Of a stretch of 5,417 bases of DNA, positions 1 through 5,417 are shown piece after piece. Positions within the stretch are counted from its first letter, which is position 1. Every line of letters begins with the position of its first letter. Where the stretch lies: assembly GCA_011391855.1 (NCBI GenBank), contig JAABPT010000151.1:1-5417 (forward strand), read 5' to 3'. Source of the stretch: Burkholderiales bacterium (lineage in GTDB: Bacteria > Pseudomonadota > Gammaproteobacteria > Burkholderiales > Burkholderiaceae_C). The notes beneath the pieces were generated by a model. That model was given only the letters and a program-made list of their open reading frames with translations, was not told the origin of the DNA and made no database searches. A program made the position numbers and the translations under genes.

Positions 1-522
1 CACCGCATTCACCGCCTGCTGCAGTCGCGCCGGTCCCGTGCCGCCGATCACGGCCCAGGGCAGGCGGTGCGCCAGCAGCAGTTCGCGCAGCAAGCTGTCG
101 ACCGGCGCGCGCACATGCTCGCCGTCGCGCTGGTGGCCGTCGGCCACCCAGGGCAGGTCCAGCGCCGTGAGCAGGGTCAGCGCCATGCGGGAGTGCAACG
201 CCATGGCGCGCTCTTCGAGCGAACGGTCGTCGAAGATCAGCCGGCTGTAGACGGTGGTCATCAGCGCCGTCGTGTCGCAGACCACGACGTCGTGTGCGGC
301 CGCCGCGGCTTCGATGCGTTCGTGCTGGGCACGCAGGATCGCCCCTTGTTCGTGCGCCAAGGGCGTACGGCCGACGCTGTCGCACCATTCGCGCAGCAGT
401 TCGGGCACCCAGGCCACGCGCAGTCCGGTGTCCTGCGCCAGCCGCGCCGCCAGCTGGGCGGCCAGCGTCGTCTTGCCCGTGCTTTCGGCACCGACGATGG
501 CTACGCGCAGGGCGTCAGCCAT
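1..522 (-). CDS. NadR-like ATPase / ribosylnicotinamide kinase, 3'-truncated by window edge
   Basis: The 174 visible codons encode a P-loop protein of the AAA_28 / NadR kinase type. The reading frame runs off the window with no stop. Residues 11-19 are a Walker A motif, GAESTGKTT (Lys17, Thr18). VVVCDTTALMTT (79-90) is the Walker B-like strand with Asp83, comparable to the DT(D/S) motif of NadR. LPWVADGHQRDG (123-134) resembles the LPWVxDGxR(D) lid segment of the NadR ribosylnicotinamide kinase domain. The expected reaction is ATP-dependent phosphorylation of nicotinamide riboside to NMN, trapping what PnuC imports. The Walker A sits 11 residues from the start, so the NadR repressor helix-turn-helix and NMN adenylyltransferase domains are absent on that side. 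The ATG at 520-522 follows a GCAGG-like site; an in-frame ATG at 534 is the alternative. It starts 26 bases after pnuC. The kinase function is inferred from motifs and context; the ATPase fold is clear. Confidence 0.87.
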   Translation of the reverse strand, partial: MADALRVAIVGAESTGKTTLAAQLAARLAQDTGLRVAWVPELLREWCDSVGRTPLAHEQGAILRAQHERIEAAAAAHDVVVCDTTALMTTVYSRLIFDDRSLEERAMALHSRMALTLLTALDLPWVADGHQRDGEHVRAPVDSLLRELLLAHRLPWAVIGGTGPARLQQAVNAV

Positions 523-548
523 GCGGCCTGCCATCGCTCGGGGTCGAC

Positions 549-1178
549 TCAGGCATGGGCCAGCCGGCGCCAGGCGCGCCAGCCCACGAACGACAGCACC
601 GTGAACAGCGCATAAAGCAATACCGTCAGCCACAGCCCCTTGCTGGCGAAGAGCGCCACGCTGACGATATTCACGCCCACCCACACCGGCCAGTTTTCGA
701 CGAATTTGCGGCCAAGCAGCACCTGCCCGGTGACGCTGGCCACCGTCGGCAGGGCGTCAAAATAGGGCACGTCGCTGTCGGTGCCGTGCTGCAGCAGCAG
801 GCCGAGCACGGGCCACGCCGCCAGCGTGGCGGCGGCGGCCAGGCCTTGCTGGCGCGCCGTCATGTGGCGCACGACCAGCGGTGCCGTGCCGTCGACCGTG
901 CCGCGCAGCCATTGCCACCAGCCCCAGAAGGCGATGGTCACGAAGAAGAGCTGCAGCGACGCTTCACCGTACAGACGGCTGTCGGCAAACAGCAGCGCGT
1001 AAAGCAGCGAACTGACGATGGCCAGCGGCCAGGCCACCGGGTTGACGCGCATGTTCGCCGCCACCATGGCCAGCGCCAGCACGAAGGCCACGATTTCCAG
1101 CCACGTGACCGGGCTGCCCCAGGCCGTGAAGGCCGGCGCCAGCAGCGGGCGGGCGGCTTGCAGCAGTGCGTCCAGCAC
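549..1178 (-). CDS. pnuC: Nicotinamide riboside transporter PnuC
   Basis: PnuC is an inner-membrane facilitator for nicotinamide riboside, an NAD precursor; uptake is driven by intracellular phosphorylation of the substrate. The 209-residue product is strongly hydrophobic, with about seven membrane segments. These include roughly 24-42, 47-65, 74-91, 111-130, 143-155 and a C-terminal pair between 163 and 200. Family blocks are NPVAWPLAIVSSLLYALLF, LYGEASLQLFF followed by GWWQW (86-90), and GQVLLGRKFVENWPVW (151-166). The terminal RAWRRLAHA is a positively charged cytoplasmic tail. The only usable start is GTG at 1176-1178: the frame is closed upstream by the same TGA that ends ftsB, and no clear Shine-Dalgarno sequence precedes it. 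The true N-terminus is uncertain because an ATG overlapping the ftsB stop lies one base out of register. The next gene encodes a NadR-like kinase, which strongly supports the nicotinamide riboside assignment. Confidence 0.93.
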   Translation of the reverse strand: MLDALLQAARPLLAPAFTAWGSPVTWLEIVAFVLALAMVAANMRVNPVAWPLAIVSSLLYALLFADSRLYGEASLQLFFVTIAFWGWWQWLRGTVDGTAPLVVRHMTARQQGLAAAATLAAWPVLGLLLQHGTDSDVPYFDALPTVASVTGQVLLGRKFVENWPVWVGVNIVSVALFASKGLWLTVLLYALFTVLSFVGWRAWRRLAHA

Positions 1179-1193
1179 CGCGTCAAGTGGTCG

Positions 1194-1472
1194 TCATTGG
1201 CGCGCGCTGACCTGGACGAGGATCTCGTCGGGCCGCACCATGCCCAGCTCCGAACGCGCCTTTTCCTCGACCATCTCCAGGCCTTCCTTGAGGTCGCTCA
1301 CCTCGGCCGCCACGCTGGCGTTGCGCTCGCGAGCGGCGTCGTTGGCCGCCTGCTGTTCCAGCAACTGCTTGCGCAGGCTCATCACGTAGGGCATGTTGCC
1401 CTTGCCGAACCACAGGTCGGCATGCACCACCGCCAGCAGGGCGGCGATGAGCACCGTGGGCCAGCGCCGCAT
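1194..1472 (-). CDS. ftsB: Cell division protein FtsB (septum formation initiator)
   Basis: FtsB is a bitopic inner-membrane protein of the FtsQ-FtsL-FtsB divisome subcomplex, which controls septal peptidoglycan synthesis. The 92-residue product has a very short cytoplasmic start and one membrane helix (about residues 5-20). Then comes the family hallmark LWFGKGNMP (20-28), a periplasmic coiled coil rich in Gln, Asn, Arg and Glu (about 29-70), and the conserved EKARSELGMVRPDEI block. E. coli FtsB is similar in layout but slightly longer at its C-terminus. His17 lies where E. coli has the transmembrane glutamine. The ATG at 1470-1472 comes 2 bases after the eno stop and has no clear Shine-Dalgarno sequence, so translation is probably coupled to eno. 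The eno-ftsB pairing is common in proteobacteria. It ends in TGA at 1194-1196, in an ATGA overlap. Confidence 0.95.
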   Translation of the reverse strand: MRRWPTVLIAALLAVVHADLWFGKGNMPYVMSLRKQLLEQQAANDAARERNASVAAEVSDLKEGLEMVEEKARSELGMVRPDEILVQVSARQ

Positions 1473-1474
1473 GG

Positions 1475-2758
1475 CTATTTCAGGTTGTGGAACGCCGAAC
1501 GACCCGGGTAGCTCGCCACGTCGCCCAGGTCCTCCTCGATGCGCAGCAACTGGTTGTATTTGGCGATGCGGTCGCTGCGGCTCAAGCTGCCGGTCTTGAT
1601 CTGCCCGGCGTTGCTGCCCACGGCGATATCGGCGATGGTGCTGTCCTCGGTCTCGCCGCTGCGGTGGCTGATGACGTTGGTCCAGCCGGCGCGCTTGGCC
1701 ATCTCGATGGCGGCGAAGGTCTCGGTCAGGGTGCCGATCTGGTTGATCTTGATGAGGATCGAATTCGCCACGCCCTCACGGATGCCGCGCTCCAGGATCT
1801 TGGTGTTCGTCACGAAGAGGTCGTCGCCGACCAGCTGCACTTTCTTGCCCAGGCGCTCGTACAGGATCTTCCAGCCGTCCCAGTCGCCTTCGTGCATGCC
1901 GTCCTCGATGCTGACGATGGGGTACTTGTCAGCCCAGGTGGCGAGGATGTCGGTCCACTCGGCGGCCGTGAGCTGCAGGCCTTCGCCTTCCAGGTGGTAT
2001 TTGCCGTCCTTGTAGAACTCGCTGGCCGCGCAGTCCAGGCCGATGGCGACCTGCTCGCCGGGCTTGTAGCCGGCCTTTTCGATGGCTTCCAGGATCATCT
2101 GGATAGCCGCCTCATGGCTGGCGACGCTGGGCGCGAAGCCGCCTTCGTCACCCACCGCCGTGCTCATGCCCTTGTCGTGGATGATCTTCTTCAGCGCATG
2201 GAACGTCTCGGCGCCGTAACGCACGGCTTCACGGAAGGTCGGTGCCCCCACCGGGATGATCATGAACTCCTGCAGGTCCAGCGTATTGTTGGCATGCGCG
2301 CCGCCGTTGATGACATTCATCATCGGCACCGGCAATTGCATGCGCCCCATGCCGCCGAAATAGCGGTACAGCGGCAGCCCGGACTCTTCCGCCGCGGCGC
2401 GCGCCACAGCCATGCTCACCGCCAGCGTGGCGTTGGCGCCCAGGCGGCTCTTGTTCTCGGTGCCGTCCAGGTCGATCAGTGTCTTGTCCAGGAAGGCCTG
2501 CTCGGAAGCGTCCAGGCCCAGCACCGACTCGCTGATCTCGGTATTGATGTGCTCCACCGCGCGCAGCACGCCCTTGCCGCCGTAGCGGGCCTTGTCGCCG
2601 TCGCGCAGTTCGATGGCTTCGCGGCTGCCGGTGGAGGCACCGCTGGGCACCGCGGCGCGGCCCATGGTGCCGCTTTCCAGCAGCACGTCGCATTCGACGG
2701 TGGGGTTGCCGCGGCTGTCGAGGATCTCGCGGCCGACGATGTCGACGATGGCGCTCAT
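1475..2758 (-). CDS. eno: Enolase (phosphopyruvate hydratase)
   Basis: Enolase (EC 4.2.1.11) interconverts 2-phosphoglycerate and phosphoenolpyruvate in glycolysis and gluconeogenesis. In many bacteria it also binds RNase E in the degradosome. The product is 427 residues, the usual length. It begins MSAIVDIVGREILDSRGNPT and contains the flexible loop SGASTGS (39-45), NGGAHANN with His155, QEFM with Glu164, and GDEGGFAP with catalytic Glu205. Metal ligands are Asp242 (GLDCA), Glu285 (SIEDG) and Asp312 (GDDLF). The base Lys337 lies in the signature ILIKINQIGTLTET (334-347), followed by SHRSGETED (364-372). All key residues are intact. The start is the ATG at 2756-2758, preceded by AAGGA at a 5-base spacing. 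An in-frame extension to 2842 would overlap the DUF1330 gene and has no enolase character. The PEP it makes is a KdsA substrate. It ends 2 bases before ftsB. Confidence 0.98.
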   Translation of the reverse strand: MSAIVDIVGREILDSRGNPTVECDVLLESGTMGRAAVPSGASTGSREAIELRDGDKARYGGKGVLRAVEHINTEISESVLGLDASEQAFLDKTLIDLDGTENKSRLGANATLAVSMAVARAAAEESGLPLYRYFGGMGRMQLPVPMMNVINGGAHANNTLDLQEFMIIPVGAPTFREAVRYGAETFHALKKIIHDKGMSTAVGDEGGFAPSVASHEAAIQMILEAIEKAGYKPGEQVAIGLDCAASEFYKDGKYHLEGEGLQLTAAEWTDILATWADKYPIVSIEDGMHEGDWDGWKILYERLGKKVQLVGDDLFVTNTKILERGIREGVANSILIKINQIGTLTETFAAIEMAKRAGWTNVISHRSGETEDSTIADIAVGSNAGQIKTGSLSRSDRIAKYNQLLRIEEDLGDVASYPGRSAFHNLK

Positions 2759-2763
2759 GATGT

Positions 2764-2768
2764 TCCTT
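2764..2768 (-). promoter_or_regulatory. Ribosome binding site of eno
   Basis: The minus strand reads AAGGAACATCATG. The AAGGA is 5 bases before the ATG at 2758. This is the strongest ribosome site in the window, which suits a highly expressed enzyme, and it decides the start against the in-frame extension that reaches back to 2842. The 28-base gap around it shows no clear promoter. Confidence 0.75.
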
Positions 2769-2786
2769 GAAGTTGAGAAGACGGGC

Positions 2787-3092
2787 TCAGACCGGGGCGG
2801 GCACGCCCTCGACCAGGACCATATTGAAATATTCCGTGGCACCGGCGCGCTTGCTGCGCACCTGGCGGTAGGTCTCGCCGTCGTAGAAGGCCTTGGCTTG
2901 CTCGTAGCTGGGGAAGCGCAGCACGGCCACGCGGTGCGGCTGCCAGTCGCCTTCCAGCGTCTCGTGGCGGCCGCCGCGCACCAGGTATTCGCCGCCAGCG
3001 GCCTTCACCGCGGCCGGCGCAGCGGCCATGTACTGCTTGTACTGTTCGGGGTCGCTGACATTCATCTCGACGATCAAGTAGGCGGCGGGCAT
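2787..3092 (-). CDS. DUF1330 family protein, small dimeric alpha/beta-barrel type
   Basis: A 101-residue protein recognised as a DUF1330 member. It opens MPAAYLIVEMNVSDPEQYKQY, has the centre EYLVRGGRHETLEGDW (35-50), then RVAVLRFPSYEQAKAFYDGETY (54-75), and ends NMVLVEGV. This beta-alpha-beta pattern is that of the ferredoxin-like, dimeric alpha/beta-barrel fold. No reaction or substrate is established for the family as far as I know, so no function is assigned. There is no signal peptide or membrane segment, so it is probably cytosolic. The start is ATG at 3090-3092, with GGAG 5 bases upstream (3098-3101) and a 14-base gap after kdsA. The same frame stays open back into kdsA but reads as low-complexity Arg/Ala there, so the longer version is rejected. 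Its position between kdsA and eno suggests shared expression, not necessarily shared function. Confidence 0.88.
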   Translation of the reverse strand: MPAAYLIVEMNVSDPEQYKQYMAAAPAAVKAAGGEYLVRGGRHETLEGDWQPHRVAVLRFPSYEQAKAFYDGETYRQVRSKRAGATEYFNMVLVEGVPAPV

Positions 3093-3106
3093 GGCGGCTC
3101 CGGGGT

Positions 3107-3964
3107 TCAGCAGGAAAAATCGTTCTCGAGCAGCGGCTGCGCCTTGATGACGCGGTCCAGTGCCAGCAACTGTTCCAGCAGGGCCTTCATGTGCTTCAGC
3201 GGCACGGCATTCGGACCGTCGCTCATGGCGTTGGCCGGGTCCGGGTGCGTCTCCATGAAGACACCGGCTACGCCCACGGCGATGGCCGCGCGCGCCAGCA
3301 CCGGCACGAATTCGCGCTGGCCGCCGGAACTGGTGCCCTGGCCGCCAGGCAGTTGCACGCTGTGCGTGGCGTCGAAGACCACCGGCGCGCCGGTCTCGCG
3401 CATGATGGCCAGTGAACGCATGTCGCTGACGAGGTTGTTGTAGCCGAAGCTCACGCCGCGTTCGCAGGCCATGAACACGTTTTCGGGCAGGCCCTTCTCG
3501 CGCGCCGCGGCGCGCGCCTTGTCGATCACGTTCTTCATATCGTGCGGGCTGAGGAACTGGCCCTTCTTGATATTCACCGGCTTGCCGCTCTGCGCCACGG
3601 CGCGGATGAAGTCGGTCTGCCGGCACAGGAAGGCCGGCGTCTGCAGCACGTCCACCACGGCGGCCACCGCGGGCACCTCGGCTTCGCCGTGCACGTCGGT
3701 CAGGATCGGCACCTTCAGTTCCCGCCGCACCTTGGCCAGGATCTCCAGCCCGCGCTCCATGCCAGGTCCGCGGAAGGTGCTGCCGCTGCTGCGGTTGGCC
3801 TTGTCGTAGCTGCTCTTGAAAATGAAGGGGATGCCCAGTGTCGAGGTGATCTCCTTCAGGCGCCCGGCCACGTCCATCTGCAATTGCTCGCTCTCGACGA
3901 CGCAAGGCCCCGAGATCAGGAAGAAGGGCCGGTCCAGGCCGACGTCGAATCCGCACAGTTCCAC
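3107..3964 (-). CDS. kdsA: 3-deoxy-8-phosphooctulonate synthase (KDO-8-P synthase), predicted metal-dependent class
   Basis: KdsA (EC 2.5.1.55) condenses phosphoenolpyruvate with arabinose 5-phosphate to KDO 8-phosphate, an early step towards the KDO sugar of lipopolysaccharide; it is a cytosolic TIM-barrel enzyme. The product is 285 residues, the normal family length. Family motifs include FKSSYDKANRSS (49-60), LCRQTD (113-118), NIKKGQF (131-137), DATHSVQLPGG (198-208) and METHPDP (237-243). Cys21 in SGPCVVES, His201, Glu238 and Asp249 (in SDG) match the four metal ligands of the Aquifex-type enzyme. The E. coli non-metal enzyme has Asn in place of the Cys. The start is GTG at 3962-3964: a GAGGG lies 7 bases upstream and the protein begins as family members do (MELCGFDVG). 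It lies 10 bases after pyrG, which suggests co-translation. The protein ends in an unusual terminal Cys (DFSC). Confidence 0.97.
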   Translation of the reverse strand: MELCGFDVGLDRPFFLISGPCVVESEQLQMDVAGRLKEITSTLGIPFIFKSSYDKANRSSGSTFRGPGMERGLEILAKVRRELKVPILTDVHGEAEVPAVAAVVDVLQTPAFLCRQTDFIRAVAQSGKPVNIKKGQFLSPHDMKNVIDKARAAAREKGLPENVFMACERGVSFGYNNLVSDMRSLAIMRETGAPVVFDATHSVQLPGGQGTSSGGQREFVPVLARAAIAVGVAGVFMETHPDPANAMSDGPNAVPLKHMKALLEQLLALDRVIKAQPLLENDFSC

Positions 3965-3971
3965 GGTTGGG

Positions 3972-3976
3972 CCCTC
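3972..3976 (-). promoter_or_regulatory. Ribosome binding site of kdsA, overlapping the pyrG stop
   Basis: On the minus strand the sequence reads TGAGGGCCCAACCGTG. GAGGG shares its first two bases with the pyrG TGA stop and sits 7 bases before the kdsA GTG. This supports the GTG start and suggests that ribosomes finishing pyrG feed kdsA translation. The coupling itself is an inference. Confidence 0.7.
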
Positions 3977-5417
3977 AGAGTGCGCCGAGCACGGCGCTCA
4001 TCACTTCGGTGTCGGTCTGGCGGTGGCGCTGGTGGTCCAGCGCGGCCTTGACGTAGCTCGAGAACAGCGGGTGCCCGCCCCAAGGCGTGCTCTTGAATTC
4101 GGGGTGGAACTGCACGCCCATGAACCAGGGGTGGGTTTCCGTGGGCAGCTCGACGATCTCGGTGAGCTGCTCGCGTTGCGTCAACGCGCTGATCACCAGG
4201 CCTGCCTGCTGCAGCCGTTCCAGGTAATGCACGTTGGCTTCATAGCGGTGGCGGTGACGTTCGGTGACCACCGGGCCGTAGATGCGGTGCGCCAGCGTGC
4301 CGGGCTTGACGTCGGAGCTCTGCGCGCCCAGCCGCATGGTGCCACCCAGGTCGGAGCTGGCGCTGCGCTTCTGGATGCTGCCGTCGCTGTCCTGCCATTC
4401 CTCGATGAGCGCAATCACCGGGTGCGCGCAGTGGGGGTCGAATTCGGTGCTGTTGGCGCCTTCCAGCCCGGCCACGTGGCGCGCATATTCGATGGTGGCG
4501 ACCTGCATGCCCAGGCAGATGCCCAGGTAAGGGATGCCGTGCTCACGCGCGTACTGCGCAGCGACGATCTTGCCTTCGATGCCGCGCTTGCCGAAGCCGC
4601 CGGGCACCAGGATGGCGTCGAAGCGGGCCAGCTGCGCGGCGCTTTCCGGTGTCAACGTCTCGGCGTCGACATAGTCGATTTCCACGCGGGCGTGGTTCTG
4701 GATGCCGGCGTGGCGCAGCGCCTCGTTGAGCGACTTGTAGCTGTCCGAGAGATCGGTGTATTTGCCGCACATGCCGATCTTCACGGCGGCCAGCGGGTGC
4801 TCCACTTCGTGCACCAGCGTGTCCCAGCGTTTCAGGTCGGCCGGCCGCGTGAGCAATTGCAGCTTCATGCAGATGAGCTCGTCCAGCCCTTGTTCGTGCA
4901 ACAGGCGCGGCACCTTGTAGATGGTGTCCACGTCCCACATGCTGATCACGCCGTGCGGCAGCACGTTGGTGAACAGGCTGATCTTGTCGCGCTCGTCGTC
5001 GGGCACCGGGCGGTCGGCGCGGCACAACAGCACGTCGGGCTGGATGCCGATCTCGCGCAGCTTCTGCACCGTGTGCTGCGTCGGCTTGGTCTTCAGCTCG
5101 CCGGCGGCGGCGATCCACGGCACGTAAGTCAGGTGCACGAAGGCGCTGTGGGTGGGCCCCAGGCGCAGGCTCATCTGGCGCACGGCTTCCAGGAAGGGCA
5201 GGCTCTCGATGTCGCCCACGGTGCCGCCGATCTCGACGATGGCCACGTCCACTTCGGCCGCGCCGCGCTTGACGAATTCCTGGATCTCGTTGGTGACGTG
5301 CGGGATCACCTGCACCGTCTTGCCGAGATAGTCGCCGCGGCGCTCCTTCTCGAGCACGCTCTTGTAGATCTGGCCGGCGGTGAAATTGTTGCTGCGCTTC
5401 ATCCTCGTGGTGATGAA
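3975..5417 (-). CDS. pyrG: CTP synthase (glutamine-hydrolysing), 5'-truncated by window edge
   Basis: CTP synthase (EC 6.3.4.2) aminates UTP to CTP in the cytosol using ATP and glutamine. The visible 480 codons begin at FITTRMKRSNNF, which aligns near residue 79 of the 545-residue E. coli enzyme. The first ~78 residues, including the P-loop, are therefore off the window, and the ATG at 5402 is internal, not the start. The synthetase part carries the ERRGDYLGKTVQVIPHVTNEI and EIGGTVGDIESLPF blocks. The class I glutamine amidotransferase domain follows, with nucleophile Cys in GICLGMQ (codon near 4515-4517) and catalytic His and Glu in GVQFHPEF (about 4098-4106). All three triad residues are present and the frame is uninterrupted. 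The gene ends in TGA at 3975-3977, and the kdsA ribosome site overlaps this stop. It heads the visible gene run. CTP also feeds CMP-KDO synthesis, which fits kdsA as neighbour. Identification is certain. Confidence 0.98.
   Translation of the reverse strand, partial: FITTRMKRSNNFTAGQIYKSVLEKERRGDYLGKTVQVIPHVTNEIQEFVKRGAAEVDVAIVEIGGTVGDIESLPFLEAVRQMSLRLGPTHSAFVHLTYVPWIAAAGELKTKPTQHTVQKLREIGIQPDVLLCRADRPVPDDERDKISLFTNVLPHGVISMWDVDTIYKVPRLLHEQGLDELICMKLQLLTRPADLKRWDTLVHEVEHPLAAVKIGMCGKYTDLSDSYKSLNEALRHAGIQNHARVEIDYVDAETLTPESAAQLARFDAILVPGGFGKRGIEGKIVAAQYAREHGIPYLGICLGMQVATIEYARHVAGLEGANSTEFDPHCAHPVIALIEEWQDSDGSIQKRSASSDLGGTMRLGAQSSDVKPGTLAHRIYGPVVTERHRHRYEANVHYLERLQQAGLVISALTQREQLTEIVELPTETHPWFMGVQFHPEFKSTPWGGHPLFSSYVKAALDHQRHRQTDTEVMSAVLGAL

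Noticed and set aside
515..556. 13-residue mini-frame starting at an ATG 2 bases before the pnuC stop and ending inside the kinase gene
   Set aside because: It is also out of register with the next gene, but here the kinase has a convincing start at 522 with a nearby GCAGG site, so the mini-frame is probably chance.
1179..1193. Possible NAD-responsive riboswitch ahead of pnuC
   Set aside because: The gap between ftsB and pnuC is only 15 bases, too short for any known riboswitch aptamer unless it lay within ftsB, and no such structure was recognised.
294..1511. 405-codon open frame on the plus strand across the kinase gene, pnuC and ftsB
   Set aside because: It spans three well-supported genes on the other strand, is rich in Arg, His and Gln without domain character, and has no independent support.
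2391..2405. 15-base match (GCCGCGGCGCGCGCC) also found at 3504-3518
   Set aside because: Both copies encode Ala/Arg runs in unrelated genes. With this base composition, chance similarity is enough, and no other repeat features accompany them.
1487..2770. 427-codon open frame on the plus strand covering eno
   Set aside because: It is antisense to an unmistakable enolase. Its translation is low-complexity Ala/Val/Asp/Gln/Arg, and such frames are expected opposite GC-rich genes with biased codon use.
2759..2842. 28-codon N-terminal extension of enolase
   Set aside because: It overlaps the end of the DUF1330 gene and lacks enolase similarity, and the strong AAGGA site marks the start at 2758.
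3499..3516. 18-base perfect palindrome, CGCGCGCCGCGGCGCGCG, inside kdsA
   Set aside because: It encodes an Ala/Arg-rich helix (KARAAAR) using GC-rich codons. It is not at a gene border and has no U-tract, so chance from codon bias explains it.
2787..3956. 389-codon minus-strand frame extending the DUF1330 gene back through kdsA
   Set aside because: Only the last 101 codons resemble a protein family. The rest is an out-of-frame reading of kdsA. The ATG at 3092 has its own GGAG site.

Overview
The window is a compact, GC-rich, seven-gene run in which every gene lies on the minus strand, so transcription goes from high to low coordinates. In that order the genes are pyrG (5' end outside the window), kdsA, a small DUF1330 gene, eno, ftsB, pnuC and a NadR-type nucleotide kinase gene (3' end outside the window). 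Intergenic gaps are only 2 to 28 bases, no terminator-like hairpin is visible between genes, and no stretch longer than 300 bases lacks a gene. The operon's start and end both lie outside the window.

Protein sequences and the order pyrG-kdsA-DUF1330-eno-ftsB point to a betaproteobacterium of the order Burkholderiales. A Comamonadaceae-like member is my guess, but the family cannot be settled from this window. kdsA implies a Gram-negative lipopolysaccharide-bearing envelope.

Region by region: 3975-5417 is CTP synthase. 3107-3964 is KDO-8-phosphate synthase. These two are metabolically linked, because KDO is activated with CTP before transfer to lipid A. 2787-3092 is a small DUF1330 protein of unknown role. 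1475-2758 is enolase, which makes the phosphoenolpyruvate that KdsA consumes. 1194-1472 is the divisome protein FtsB. 549-1178 is the nicotinamide riboside transporter PnuC. 1-522 is a P-loop kinase resembling the ribosylnicotinamide kinase domain of NadR. The last two form an uptake-and-trap module for NAD salvage.

This is mostly core metabolism, and I see no mobile element, CRISPR array, defence system or RNA gene. The points worth a second look are fine-scale: KdsA carries the residues of the metal-dependent class; the ftsB/pnuC junction has an ATGA overlap opening a four-codon reading frame one base out of register with pnuC; FtsB has a histidine where E. coli has its key transmembrane glutamine; and the NadR-like kinase appears without the other NadR domains on its N-terminal side.
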